Source: Nitrospirae bacterium MYbinv3
GTDB lineage: Bacteria; Nitrospirota; Thermodesulfovibrionia; Thermodesulfovibrionales; Magnetobacteriaceae
Assembly (NCBI GenBank): GCA_002753395.1
Contig: PEAB01000025.1
Span: 1 to 42,333 of the forward strand
DNA: 42,333 nt
Direction of reading: 5' to 3'
Shown: positions 7,402 through 17,199 of the stretch, one piece after another
Position numbering within the stretch: position 1 is the stretch's first letter
Layout of the letters: each line of letters starts with the position of its first letter
Made by a program: the position numbers and the translations under genes
The notes under the pieces: generated by a model
Told to the model about the DNA's origin: nothing
What the model saw: the letters and a program-made list of their open reading frames with translations, nothing else
Database searches by the model: none

Positions 7402-9812
7402 ACCTCTATTCTAAATTCGCAGCCGTTATTGGTATTACATACACTTATGGAACCATCCATACTTTTTATTATAATCTTTGAAATGTATAAACTTAAACCA
7501 GTGCCTCTACTTTTATATCTGGTCGTAAAATATGGATCAAATATTTTTTCAATTATATCCTCACTGATACCACCGCCATTGTCCGTAATGGTCAATATCA
7601 CTTTGTTTATTTTGTAATCCCTGTATGAATTTATTTTAATAGTCCCATCTGTAATACTTCGCTCATCATAGATATCCTTTATGTTTGTTAGAAGATTAAG
7701 GATTACTTGTGAAAACTTACTTGTATAACCGTATATCGAAAGACTATCATCTATCTTAATCTCTACGGATATATTTTTGCTTTTTATATAATCATCTAAT
7801 ATAGATAAAGCTTTATTAACGGCGTCTAATATATTAATGCGGGTTTTTCCCGTATCCTGTATATAAAAACTCCTAAAATCATCTATGGTTTTTGATAAAT
7901 CAACAAGTTCCTTCATTAATTTATTAACAGTGTTATCAAAGTAATTATCATCAAGTTCCTTATGCCTATATGCATCCTCTATATCTTGAATCATTGCACC
8001 GATTGCGCTGAGCGGTTGTCTCCAGTGATGGGCTATGTTCATTAGAAGTTCACCTATTGCTACGTGCCGGGATTGCTCATATATTAACAGGTCTTTTAAT
8101 CTGTTCTTTTCTACTTCTTCCTCAACTCTTTGTTGGAGGTTAGCATTAATAAATTTTAATTCATTATCTAGCCGTTTACGTTCAGTGATATCTTCAAATA
8201 TTGCAAAAAAGTATCCTTTCTCTGAACTGTATACATTTATAAACAGCCAAATCTTTAATGGCATAAAAAACACTTCAATTGCTTCGCTGCTTCCTGTCGA
8301 GGCAACTCTTCCATATAAATCAAATAATGTAGGATGTGCATCTCTTATTCCAGGGATTGCATCAGTAACCTTCTTATTAATTACATCTTCTTTTGTTAAA
8401 CCAGTGATTTTTTCAAAAGATTTATTAATATTCAAATAAATGAAATCGGCTGGATTATTATGTTCATCAAAAATCATCTTACAATAAGCAAAACCATTAA
8501 GCATATTCTCGCAAATTAAATTAATAATATATTTCTGTTCCTCAAGCATTCTTTTCTCTGTAACATCCTGAATTATAGAGAAAAGCAAGATGCTGTCCTT
8601 CACTCGTATTGGGCTGCTGAGAACCTCAACATCCCTGATATCACCATTGGACAACCTATGCCTAAATGTAAACTGATTCTTAATCAAAAATCTTGCCTTT
8701 GTCATCGCTTTAGATGTCTCTTCCACGGGGGAAATATTAATATCAGTAATCTTCTTTTGAGTTAGCTCTTGTTTAGTATAACCATAAAATGAACACGCTG
8801 CATCATTTGCATCAACTATATTAGCAGTACTCGGCTCAATAAGAAGCATTACCGCCTTCGTGTCATTAAACATACTCCTGTAACGCTGTTCACTCTTCTC
8901 TAACTCCTCTTGCATCCTCCTTTGTTCTGTAACATCTCGTCCAACGGCATATATCTTACCCCCTTCAAGCACCGGTCCAGCCGACCAAGATATTATTTTA
9001 TAGCTTCCGTCCTTACATATATAGCGATTATCAAAGTTTTCAGTAGACAAACCATCTATTTGTTTCCTTATCTCAATAAGAGTTGATTCACGGTCATCAG
9101 GATGTATAAACTCCATTAAAGGCCTTGTTAAAAGCTCCTCTTTCGTATAACCCAGGATCCTCTCAAACATTGGATTCACCTGCTTAAAATAACCATCAGG
9201 CGACGCCACGCATATCATATCTTTTGAGTGATAAAAAAACATGTCACTGTCCTCATCTAATCTTTTACGTTTTAATATTTCAAGTATCCCCAAAGACACT
9301 ATCTGAGATAAGCCTATCAACAGATCTTTCTCATCCTCATCAAAGGCGTTTGGTTCAGCCGCATAAATAAACAGTGTACCAAAAACTGCCCCCTCACGCA
9401 CCAATGGTAATTCTATAGAAGAAGCATAGCCTCTTTTGATCGCCTTAGCACGCCAAGGTAAAAATTGCGGGTTGGTCAAGATATCCCTACAAACAAATGG
9501 TTTGCCGGTCTGTATTGTGGATCCAATAGGTCCATAACCCAAAACATCATCAGTCCTTGAAACCTTTCTTACCCTCAAACACCCATGCTCTAATCCAAAA
9601 CTAGCTAACGGTCTTAAAGATGCACCCTCATCATCTCCCTTATAACCTATCCAAGCAAATATATACCCCGCCTCCTCAACTATTACGCGACACACCTCGT
9701 TTAAAATCTCCACTTCCTTCGTCGATTTATGTAAAGCAGACTGACACTCTCTAATGGCCTTCAAAGCACGCTTCACATAATAAAGCTCACCTTTCTGATC
9801 AATACTCGTCAT
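7398..9812 (-). CDS. GAF/PAS sensor histidine kinase
   Basis: This 804-residue soluble kinase has a GAF domain (about 35-190), three PAS/PAC units (about 205-300, 315-420, 435-540), a coiled-coil linker, a phosphoacceptor helix (His595 in IAHHWRQPL) and a HATPase (NLLTNI N box, TDNGGG, GTGLSLYISK). It is the first gene of the operon; its TGA overlaps the GTG of the receiver gene. The catalytic half from the linker to the end is closely related to the kinase at 31599-33596 (shared stretches such as DPYFTTRY and NALSILDDY), so the two are paralogues with different sensory fronts. The region upstream (9813-10013) has no convincing promoter. The ribosome site (AAAAAGAA) is weak. Confidence 0.9.
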   Translation of the reverse strand: MTSIDQKGELYYVKRALKAIRECQSALHKSTKEVEILNEVCRVIVEEAGYIFAWIGYKGDDEGASLRPLASFGLEHGCLRVRKVSRTDDVLGYGPIGSTIQTGKPFVCRDILTNPQFLPWRAKAIKRGYASSIELPLVREGAVFGTLFIYAAEPNAFDEDEKDLLIGLSQIVSLGILEILKRKRLDEDSDMFFYHSKDMICVASPDGYFKQVNPMFERILGYTKEELLTRPLMEFIHPDDRESTLIEIRKQIDGLSTENFDNRYICKDGSYKIISWSAGPVLEGGKIYAVGRDVTEQRRMQEELEKSEQRYRSMFNDTKAVMLLIEPSTANIVDANDAACSFYGYTKQELTQKKITDINISPVEETSKAMTKARFLIKNQFTFRHRLSNGDIRDVEVLSSPIRVKDSILLFSIIQDVTEKRMLEEQKYIINLICENMLNGFAYCKMIFDEHNNPADFIYLNINKSFEKITGLTKEDVINKKVTDAIPGIRDAHPTLFDLYGRVASTGSSEAIEVFFMPLKIWLFINVYSSEKGYFFAIFEDITERKRLDNELKFINANLQQRVEEEVEKNRLKDLLIYEQSRHVAIGELLMNIAHHWRQPLSAIGAMIQDIEDAYRHKELDDNYFDNTVNKLMKELVDLSKTIDDFRSFYIQDTGKTRINILDAVNKALSILDDYIKSKNISVEIKIDDSLSIYGYTSKFSQVILNLLTNIKDIYDERSITDGTIKINSYRDYKINKVILTITDNGGGISEDIIEKIFDPYFTTRYKSRGTGLSLYISKIIIKSMDGSISVCNTNNGCEFRIEV

Positions 9813-10304
9813 TTCTTTTTGTTATGTACCCTAACACCCTCCTTATCTGGCTTATCATTTTATTTTCCATATTCTTAACTTATAGAGCCTCTTGCAAATC
9901 TCCTAAACAGAGAGCGTTTTTATACCTCCTTACGTTAAAGTGTAGTAGCAAACCAACTAAAATAAGTTCTTGAATGTATTATATCAGATCAGGCATTAAA
10001 AACAAAAATAAAGGGTAGTCCTGTAAGGTAGTGATACTATTTTGGGGTAGTTTTTCCTAATCAGACATTAAATACGGTTTTTAAAGATGGATTCCCACTT
10101 TCGTGGGAATGACAATAAATGGTTTTTTAGCTCGTCTGTGTCATTCCTGCGTAAGCAGTAATCTATAAGTGCAAAGGGCAGGTCATGTTCAGTTTCATGG
10201 AGTATTGAAGAATGAGGATTTAGCCTACGGGCATCACTACTTGTTCAGGACTTCCAATAAAGCTATCACAACTTCTATGGACTACCTAACTCTTGTGTAC
10301 CCGT
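9813..10304. other. Repeat-containing gap upstream of the kinase operon
   Basis: No gene is supported in this gap. Positions 9813-10010 are AT-rich and presumably contain the minus-strand kinase promoter, but I cannot place -35/-10 boxes. Positions 10014-10113 contain repeats (separate entry), and 10137-10165 has a CATTCCTGCGTAAGCAG segment related to the repeat at 21629. The 63-residue plus-strand ORF here overlaps the convergent large gene and looks spurious. Confidence 0.5.
10014..10113. repeat. Partial 102-bp-family element joined to an ATTCCC hairpin repeat
   Basis: GGTAGTCCTGTAAGGTAGTG at 10014-10033 matches one end of the 102-bp elements at 26283 and 31398. It is followed by a segment around 10055-10113 ending in ATTCCCACTTTCGTGGGAAT. 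The same two modules lie side by side at 31398-31566, so this is probably a decayed version of that arrangement. Confidence 0.5.
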
Positions 10305-13300
10305 TTATAATGTTGATAGGGTGTGGATATTTATTCTTGATGGGATGTTGTGTTCTTTGAAGTCCTCTGTCATTCGGGGGAGGATCTCTATCTGTGCAGC
10401 TGGATGGAAGTTGAGATGGAGGAGTATCTTGGCGAGTTTAGATAGGGCACCGATGCGTTGTTCGAGTGTATTGTAGAATTCTCGTGTGTTGTCTAGGAAG
10501 CCGAGGTCTATGATAGCGTCGGGCTGGGTGGGGTCTGAGGTAACCCTGCCGCGTATATATCTATTTCTCTCTGCGTAGGGGACAAGGGCTCCAAGCTGGT
10601 TATGAAACAAAACGCGTTGAGAGGCCACGAGGAAATTAAACTCCCATAGGTTGAGGCCGGCGGTATGGGGGTTATGGAGACAGTTGTTGCTATCCAGCCT
10701 TGGGTCAACAATAAAAATCGGGGCGTTTAACTGAAACATCATGTCCTTGGGATGCCAAAGATTGCGCTCTTTTACGTCGTTGAAGTGCTCCCTTAAGGCG
10801 GCATTAAGAACGGTATTTTTTTCGACCTTCTCCTCTACTCTGGCCAACGTCTCTCTATCTATGTAAGGGGCTATGCGGTTTTGCGTAAAGATGCCATACT
10901 GCGAAGACTGTCTGGCGTTCAGCTTTAGAAGGATGAGGAAATACCACTCCGAGAGGGTCTCGTCCTCTATACCCTGCTGCTCTTCAAGGAGGTTCTCTAT
11001 CTCTACCTGCCTGTATAGTGAAAGTGTGTAGAGTTCCTTAAAGACTTGGAGCCGCTGTGTTCCGTCAATATTTAACAGTGCTGCCATCTGGTCTTTGCCT
11101 ACAAAGTCTTTCTCCGTCTTTTCGTAGGAACCTATAAGAAGCGTTAAACTGTCAAACTCGGATTTTAATGAACCTTTTTTCATCTCCGAGGCATACATAA
11201 CCGGGCCCGATATGAGGTTTAGGGCGTCAAGCAGGGCGTCGTCGTTTGAATAAAAGGAGACGGTGTTTTCCTTTAAGACCGATAACCCGACCTCCATGCC
11301 ATTTTTAAATATATCGAGGGCGCCGGGTATCTGCACAATGGGGATAGCCGTGTTTTGTTTCTCCATCTCGGATATAACCAACACCGGGTGTGCAAAGGGG
11401 GTGCAGGTCTCTAGGATGATGGCCCCTGGCAGCCTGCGTTTGAGGTAGACTTCAAGGTTGGCAATATCAAGATGCTTTGCTACGATGATGCAGCCTGGGT
11501 GGATTTTTTCAAGCTCGTACTGCGGAGAGCCGCCATTTATGTTAAGCACGCTGACTTGCCCGCGGGCGCAGCCAAAGGTAAAGGTCTGAAGGTGTTTATC
11601 AGTAAGACCATGCAGGCCGCTGAAGTCACAGTGGAATCGCTGGTCCTTGAGTTCTTTGAATGACCCAGTTTTAGGCCGTATCTGCGTTATAAAGATGTCG
11701 TTGTTAAGGGATACGGCGTATTCAACATCAAGCTGAAGGCCCATAAAGATGGGAAGCTGTTTGAGCTTATCTATGATCTCAAAGAGTATCTTCAGTTGGA
11801 CGTCAGAGACCTTCTGCCTTATACGTCTATCTGACTCCGGGATCTCTTTCACCTCAAACCTCAGAGTCTCACTGTCCCATACAATGGCCTTGGTCTGAGG
11901 TGAGATTATCTTGTCTGTGATCTCGGCATGTAGATTGAGGGTGTATTTGTCAGCAGCAATATCTGAGCGTGTGCCGCCTTCCAAGCCGTAGGAGGCCGAT
12001 ACGACTATCCCGCCGCTTTCAAGGGTCATAATAACGCCCGATACCGCAGCATCCACAACGCCCTGAATTACGACACCCATGCCGATGTTCTCAATGGCGA
12101 ACTTCTCAGCCAGTGAGGGGTCTAACTCCATGATATCGTGGCGGTAGGAGATGGCCTTTGGCGACCAGAGTGAGGCCCATATACGTTTTACTGCTATGAG
12201 GAAGTCCTCAGGGGTCTTTATGTCCAAGACGGTCAGAAACTGTCCTGCAAAGGAATAGAGCCGCCCGTCTTCACCCTTTGCCGTTGACCTGGCACCGATA
12301 GTGACAAACGAATCGTAGGTGTTTATGTGTTCCTTGAACTTGATGAACTTGTCTATGAGTTCAATCTGCATGTGTTCTGGCAGCGTCCCGTTTATTATTA
12401 ACGAGTGGATTTTTTCTCCGGCCTCTACGATCCTCTTTTCGATATCGGGTTTGTCGTCAAACCTGATGGAGGCGATTATATCGGGTATTATGTTATTTAA
12501 GTGGTTGTGTTCTATATAGTGGTCATATGCGGAGGTCTTAAGTAGGAGGAAGACGGGTATCTTGCACTGACCGATTATCTCAAGGAGGTGGTAGCCCTTT
12601 TCGCCTATATCAAATGGGTTAAAGCCGAGTGTTGAGGATATGGCCGATATATAGGATGCCTGGGGTATGGAGTGGCTGCCGGGTTCGAGGTATATGGATT
12701 GATGCTCCATACGGAGTTTCTTAAGGGTGTACAGGATGTCGTGGATAGTGAGCTTGTAGTTGACGTCTGTGCTTGAGAGTTCATTGATGAGGATATTCAT
12801 AAAATTGCCGCTCTTTTGGTGAGCGCTGTATTTTATTACGTGGTTGCCGAGTAAGAGGAGGATCTCGCGTGCCGGATCGATTACCTCTATAGCGCCAAGT
12901 CTTAAGAGCGAAAGAATGAGTCTGATAGAGGCGTCTAGTTCAACGATGTCTATGTCGTCCCCTCTGGATTCCAGGAAGTCAACGATGGCCCGCAGGATGG
13001 CAGACTTGCTGGTATTGGAGTTCTTCAGCAGGTATACATTAAACGCCCTGAGATCGAGGCGGTTATCGCTCCTTTTACAGTTAAACGACAACATCAGCAG
13101 CGTTGCCGAGTAGATTGTAATCCAGTTATCGCCTGAGAGAAGGACGTCCTCGGTGATCCTTATAAACTCATCGGCGCTGTGCATGGTATTGATTTGATAG
13201 TCTTGGTCAAAGATCAGGGTAGCTGTGGAGATCACTTGACTTAGGAGCAGGGGGCCGCAGTCCTTAGCGGTCTTGAGGGTAAGAACGATAGCATCGGCGA

Positions 13301-15098
13301 TCTTTTCCGCCTCCATGAGGCCGTTGTTTAGGAGATAGTACAGGCTCTTAAATATCTCCCGCTTGTAAGACTCTGGCATTGAGGGGTTTAGTGACAAGAG
13401 GCTTAGTAGAAAGTCGGTGTTTTCAACGTCGTTTATATTCATTGCCTCAAGGAACTGGTTGCATGCCCTGAAGTCCTCATCGCGGTACTTTGCGATGAAG
13501 ATGCAGTTAAGCTGCAGGAGCTGCTCGAGGATGCCGGCGTGGTATTTTTCTATACCTTGCTGGTGGGTTATGATTGCCTTTATCTCCGACTTCATCCACT
13601 GTGAGAGGGTGTCGTAGCAGGCCCCTTTAAAGACGGTAAGCTCTTTGCCCTGTTCTATGGTGAAGTGTTCAAACATTATGGTGATGGCCGATACCACAAG
13701 GGGTTTGAACTCGTCGTCGACCATCTTGTAGAACCATCTAAAGAACTGTATGACGGTGCGTTTGTCTCTGACAAAGTATGAAAACTTTTTGAGGTTGTCT
13801 ATAAGCTCCGGGATGTTTTCTCTTTGGACGTGTTCCAATCCAACGGTTACGGTGTCGGATATGTAGTGAAACAGGATGTCGTTGTCGACCTCGCCAGCCT
13901 CGATGTCGCCGATGAACTTTGTGAGGTTTTTGACGACTGCGTTGGAGTTGTGCGTGAACTCCTCACTTTCTGGGATGGACGTAAAGTATGGGACGATGCC
14001 TTGCAGGATAGATAGGTCCTTCTTGAGTTTCTGGTGAAACTTGAAGTGTATGATATCACCGCGGAATATGTAGTTGACCTGCAGGAAACCGATGATACGT
14101 TTCATAGTGTCGTTGAGGCGGACTATTATATAGGAGGTTATGTTTGATAGCTCCTTTATATTAACGCACTTTGGGTTACACGATGTATCGGGGATGATGT
14201 CGTAGCCCTTGAGGCAGGCCAGGTATATGGAGTCACCGTGGGTGATTATCTTCCGTCCCTCGAGGAAGAAAGAGGACTTGTACACGGGGGTGGGGATGTC
14301 GGATTCCTTGCTCCACAGGCCGATGGTCTTGACTATGTCGCTAGCGCTTTTTGAGTACAGGCGGATGGACTCGGCATCCAGGAGTTTTATAAGCTCAGGG
14401 ATCGTCTTGAATCGTTCGGACATGTCGCTTGCCTTTAGCCGCTTGATGAATGAGGTAAAGGCGTCTAACTTTTCATCTGAGTAGATGTCCTTGTTGAGGT
14501 CGCAGTAGGGGTCATAGAGGGCGCTTAGGGTGATGAAGTGGGAGACCTCAACGATACTCTCCGTTATGCCCTGCAGCTCGGTGAGCAGGCTGCGTTGATA
14601 GTTCACGAACTGCTCGTTTTTGGGCGTCATGTCGTAGCTCTCAGCGTCGGGGTTGCAGCAGCCTGCGCTTATGTCCTTTTCAATTTTGAGGTATCCGGCT
14701 GGTCGTCCCTCGCTGTCTTTGATGCAGACGAGGATAAAGACGTTTTCGTTGTCGGACATCTTGTTGTTGAGCTTTATGTAGTAGCCATTGCGGCTAGCCA
14801 GGTACATGCGTTCGCTCTCGGTGATCTTACGTGGGGGATTAAAGGACGAACAGACGTCGGCCCCTTCAAGCATCTTTATATCGCCGTCCTTTTTAACGAA
14901 ATCAAAGGCGGCGTGCAGGCGGTTTCCCTCAAGAGGGATGTAGTACAGCACCCTGGCCATATCGAATATTCTTATAATGCCGATGCACAGGGTCCTTATC
15001 TGTTCGTTGAACCCTCTCTCCATGATGATGGCATTTTTTAGCTTGTTGATCTCAACCAGATAGGCGATCCTATCGTGGATAGGTCGTGTGTTTTTCAA
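10305..15098 (-). CDS. Giant PEP/pyruvate-binding (ATP-grasp) and phospho-His swivel domain protein
   Basis: The start is set at TTG 15098, 8 bases after a perfect AAGGAGG; the in-frame ATG at 15137 lies inside a dispersed repeat and has no ribosome site. The product is 1,597 residues. The N-terminal 130 residues may be GAF-like. About 150-900 is mostly helical with no recognised family. Residues about 930-1160 form a PPDK/PEP-synthase N-terminal ATP-grasp domain (ARSTAKGED with Arg937, ISYRHD, GVVIQGVVDAAVSGVIMT, TQIRPK). Residues about 1180-1280 form the swivelling domain, with a candidate phosphocarrier His1237 in TPFAHPVLV. The C-terminal 350 residues are unassigned, and there is no PEP-binding TIM barrel. 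This resembles dikinases such as rifampin phosphotransferase or glucan water dikinase in logic, but the acceptor is unknown. It is a monocistronic gene. Confidence 0.8.
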   Translation of the reverse strand: MKNTRPIHDRIAYLVEINKLKNAIIMERGFNEQIRTLCIGIIRIFDMARVLYYIPLEGNRLHAAFDFVKKDGDIKMLEGADVCSSFNPPRKITESERMYLASRNGYYIKLNNKMSDNENVFILVCIKDSEGRPAGYLKIEKDISAGCCNPDAESYDMTPKNEQFVNYQRSLLTELQGITESIVEVSHFITLSALYDPYCDLNKDIYSDEKLDAFTSFIKRLKASDMSERFKTIPELIKLLDAESIRLYSKSASDIVKTIGLWSKESDIPTPVYKSSFFLEGRKIITHGDSIYLACLKGYDIIPDTSCNPKCVNIKELSNITSYIIVRLNDTMKRIIGFLQVNYIFRGDIIHFKFHQKLKKDLSILQGIVPYFTSIPESEEFTHNSNAVVKNLTKFIGDIEAGEVDNDILFHYISDTVTVGLEHVQRENIPELIDNLKKFSYFVRDKRTVIQFFRWFYKMVDDEFKPLVVSAITIMFEHFTIEQGKELTVFKGACYDTLSQWMKSEIKAIITHQQGIEKYHAGILEQLLQLNCIFIAKYRDEDFRACNQFLEAMNINDVENTDFLLSLLSLNPSMPESYKREIFKSLYYLLNNGLMEAEKIADAIVLTLKTAKDCGPLLLSQVISTATLIFDQDYQINTMHSADEFIRITEDVLLSGDNWITIYSATLLMLSFNCKRSDNRLDLRAFNVYLLKNSNTSKSAILRAIVDFLESRGDDIDIVELDASIRLILSLLRLGAIEVIDPAREILLLLGNHVIKYSAHQKSGNFMNILINELSSTDVNYKLTIHDILYTLKKLRMEHQSIYLEPGSHSIPQASYISAISSTLGFNPFDIGEKGYHLLEIIGQCKIPVFLLLKTSAYDHYIEHNHLNNIIPDIIASIRFDDKPDIEKRIVEAGEKIHSLIINGTLPEHMQIELIDKFIKFKEHINTYDSFVTIGARSTAKGEDGRLYSFAGQFLTVLDIKTPEDFLIAVKRIWASLWSPKAISYRHDIMELDPSLAEKFAIENIGMGVVIQGVVDAAVSGVIMTLESGGIVVSASYGLEGGTRSDIAADKYTLNLHAEITDKIISPQTKAIVWDSETLRFEVKEIPESDRRIRQKVSDVQLKILFEIIDKLKQLPIFMGLQLDVEYAVSLNNDIFITQIRPKTGSFKELKDQRFHCDFSGLHGLTDKHLQTFTFGCARGQVSVLNINGGSPQYELEKIHPGCIIVAKHLDIANLEVYLKRRLPGAIILETCTPFAHPVLVISEMEKQNTAIPIVQIPGALDIFKNGMEVGLSVLKENTVSFYSNDDALLDALNLISGPVMYASEMKKGSLKSEFDSLTLLIGSYEKTEKDFVGKDQMAALLNIDGTQRLQVFKELYTLSLYRQVEIENLLEEQQGIEDETLSEWYFLILLKLNARQSSQYGIFTQNRIAPYIDRETLARVEEKVEKNTVLNAALREHFNDVKERNLWHPKDMMFQLNAPIFIVDPRLDSNNCLHNPHTAGLNLWEFNFLVASQRVLFHNQLGALVPYAERNRYIRGRVTSDPTQPDAIIDLGFLDNTREFYNTLEQRIGALSKLAKILLHLNFHPAAQIEILPRMTEDFKEHNIPSRINIHTLSTL

Positions 15099-15119
15099 TC
15101 TGTATACCTCCTTCTTATA

Positions 15120-15215
15120 ATACCAACTTGCGTTCATACCAGTAGGGTATAGAAGGGGAGACTCTGTCTCCCCTCAGACCCCTCTGCAAGGGGACCAGTC
15201 CCCTTAACCCCATTT
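15120..15215. repeat. Second copy of the 3280-type element (left part)
   Basis: This stretch is nearly identical to 3280-3375, including TTGCGTTCATACCAG, the GGGGAGACTCTGTCTCCCC palindrome and AAGGGGACCAGTCCCCTT. The far terminal repeat seen at 3417-3433 is not recognisable here. It lies directly upstream of the giant gene and supplies the misleading ATG at 15137. The rest of the gap to 15357 shows nothing else clear. Confidence 0.65.
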
Positions 15216-15357
15216 AAGGGCACTGGATTTTGTATTTCACCATTTCGAAACATGCTATAAATAATTTAAGGGAATAAAAAGAAACGTTTATTTTCAGTCT
15301 AATCAGGTTAGAATCTCTTTATATAACAAGCATCCGTTTCTTTACGATTATAAGATT

Positions 15358-16041
15358 CTATGAGAAACAGTCGTTTACGCATTCGATGAAGCAATGCCAG
15401 CTTTCAGATTTTGCTCTAATCTCTTCAGAGCAACACAAGTGGGTGAAGTTGATTTCATTGGTTATCTTGTATGAATCACTCTCGTTCTTTTTGTATTCTT
15501 TGCCTATTAGTCTAAGTATCTGATCGATTAATTTTGATGGGTGTGGATATAATTCTGTGCACTCGTTATTAAGAAGGCATTCGATATCGTTTGGCCTTTT
15601 TGCCATTTCAATAAACAAGTTACGATCTAATAAAAACCAAGCCTCTATTTCCATAATTGCAAGGATATATTTTATCCTGTATTTGTAATCACTATTATCA
15701 AACTTCTTATAAAAGGTACTAATCACCCTGTCTCTTTGATCTTGCTTGGCAGGATACAAATCGCGCAAACCGATTAAATAAGAATATCCAGAGCCTTTGA
15801 TCATCCTCTCAGCCTGTTCCCAAAGTCTCGAAGAGACTCCACCGTCTCCTCCGACGTCATAGATTAAGACAAAGAACTTTGCTAAAGGGTTTGTTTTCTC
15901 ATATATTCTTTCAATTCCTTTATTTCCTCTATACTTTTGTGACAACAGTGTAAAATTATGTGTTCCGATGTATTCTTCTAAGAACTTTTCTACGAAGATT
16001 CTTTCTGTTTGACCTTCTACGAAGAAGGCTATTTTTATCAG
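15358..16041 (-). CDS. TOPRIM-like (DUF4276-type) partner of the adjacent ATPase
   Basis: From the first conventional start the frame gives only 195 residues, but it stays open upstream and encodes IKIAFFVEGQTERIFVEKFL. This is the N-terminal strand and Glu motif (VEGxTE) expected of a TOPRIM-like protein. Including it gives about 227 residues beginning at a CTG (16041). The ATG that directly follows the ATPase stop (16050-16052) is out of frame and hits TGA after four codons. Other plausible family features are LIYDVGGDGG (acidic cluster) and IEAWFLLD. The gene is 11 bases downstream of the ATPase gene, so the two form an operon. Either a rare start codon, a -1 shift or a one-base deletion is involved. 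Family assignment to DUF4276/DUF4435-like TOPRIM proteins is moderate. Confidence 0.6.
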   Translation of the reverse strand: MIKIAFFVEGQTERIFVEKFLEEYIGTHNFTLLSQKYRGNKGIERIYEKTNPLAKFFVLIYDVGGDGGVSSRLWEQAERMIKGSGYSYLIGLRDLYPAKQDQRDRVISTFYKKFDNSDYKYRIKYILAIMEIEAWFLLDRNLFIEMAKRPNDIECLLNNECTELYPHPSKLIDQILRLIGKEYKKNESDSYKITNEINFTHLCCSEEIRAKSESWHCFIECVNDCFS

Positions 16042-16052
16042 TTGTTGATCAT

Positions 16053-17153
16053 TTATTTATACATCTGTCCGCTAAAGAAGTCGAAGTTGGTTAGGCCAGT
16101 GATTTCATAATCATCGAATATTTCTTTGCTATTAGAATAATTGTAAGATTTAACGACATGACCTTCCCTCTCTAATATGTTTAATGTTGTACGATCAACA
16201 GCATTTATCAAGAATCTGTCATTTGATGATGCTATCAGTTGTATATTAGAGTCTTTTAGCTTGTCAAAGATCAACCTTGTGATTTTTGTTGATCTATCGA
16301 AGTCTAATCCCTCTCCAATGTCATCAATAGCAATAGTGCACTCTTGTTTTAATGACAATAAGTATTCGATAATGACGATTAGAGAGAATACTCTGGACAT
16401 CCCTCTGGACATTTCATAATATCCAGTAAAACATGCCAAGTCTTTTTCTTTCACAGTCGGGATAAATATACTTTTAGGAATTCCTGGGGTTTCCATTTTC
16501 TCATTTTTAAGATCATCTATTGGATAACCAACAGATGTAAAATCTTCTATTATTATATTTCTATTTTTCTCATCTTTTAGTAATAAGTGTAACAAGTAAG
16601 ATGGCAGACCTAAAGCAGAAGTAAAGTCAGTAATCATTTTTTTGTCATACAAAAAGCTTATCGACTTATCAGTAAAATCAAACGTATAAAAACTAGTAGC
16701 CCAGTTATATAATTTCTCTAAAAAGGGAAATTCCTCCATATCACGTCGTACATGTAATGTCAGTTCTTTTGATGGTGGTGAAATATTTAACATTTCATTT
16801 TTTATACAAGAGAATATTTGTCCCTGGCCAAGACTTCTTTTTAAAACTTCTTTACCATTGTACGTTAATATTTCTGAAACTATTATTCTGTTTATCAGTT
16901 CTAGGTTATATACATATACATCATTATTAAATTTGTCTAAAAACTTAGCGCTCCAGCAACAATGTTCTTCATCTATCCTGTTTCTATTTTTTGAAATCAT
17001 TTGAGCAAGAGTTGAGATTAGAGTTATTAACAATGTCTTTCCTGTTGCATTTAAACCAACGACTATATTTAATTGAACAAATTCTACATCTTCGATTTCC
17101 CAATGATTAGGTTTTCCTTTATTTTCATAGTATTCGATCTTTTTTAATATCAC
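16053..17153 (-). CDS. AAA/ABC-type ATPase of a two-gene nuclease module
   Basis: The 366-residue protein is an SMC/OLD-like ABC ATPase. The Walker A is GLNATGKT (33-40). A signature-like SRGMSR precedes the Walker B, IAIDDIGEGLD (Asp277/Asp278), and a switch-like segment, LIASSNDRF, follows. Such single-ABC-domain ATPases without membrane parts commonly pair with a TOPRIM or other nuclease protein in anti-phage systems (PARIS, OLD/Gabija-like), and the next gene fits that role. The start is GTG at 17153 with a weak ribosome site. The pair is flanked by repeats (17200-17310 upstream). The base composition is more AT-rich than the giant gene on the other side, suggesting later acquisition. The defence role is inferred from architecture only. 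Confidence 0.75.
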   Translation of the reverse strand: MILKKIEYYENKGKPNHWEIEDVEFVQLNIVVGLNATGKTLLITLISTLAQMISKNRNRIDEEHCCWSAKFLDKFNNDVYVYNLELINRIIVSEILTYNGKEVLKRSLGQGQIFSCIKNEMLNISPPSKELTLHVRRDMEEFPFLEKLYNWATSFYTFDFTDKSISFLYDKKMITDFTSALGLPSYLLHLLLKDEKNRNIIIEDFTSVGYPIDDLKNEKMETPGIPKSIFIPTVKEKDLACFTGYYEMSRGMSRVFSLIVIIEYLLSLKQECTIAIDDIGEGLDFDRSTKITRLIFDKLKDSNIQLIASSNDRFLINAVDRTTLNILEREGHVVKSYNYSNSKEIFDDYEITGLTNFDFFSGQMYK

Positions 17154-17199
17154 TTATTCTACCAACCTATGATAACAATCGTTCATTACCCTTATAAAA

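Noticed and set aside
10169-10360. 63-residue plus-strand ORF
   Set aside because: It overlaps the end of the giant gene, starts in repeat-derived sequence and has no ribosome site or family resemblance.
14538-15041. 167-residue plus-strand ORF inside the giant gene
   Set aside because: It is an antisense open frame in GC-richer coding DNA. The minus-strand gene has a perfect ribosome site and recognisable domains.
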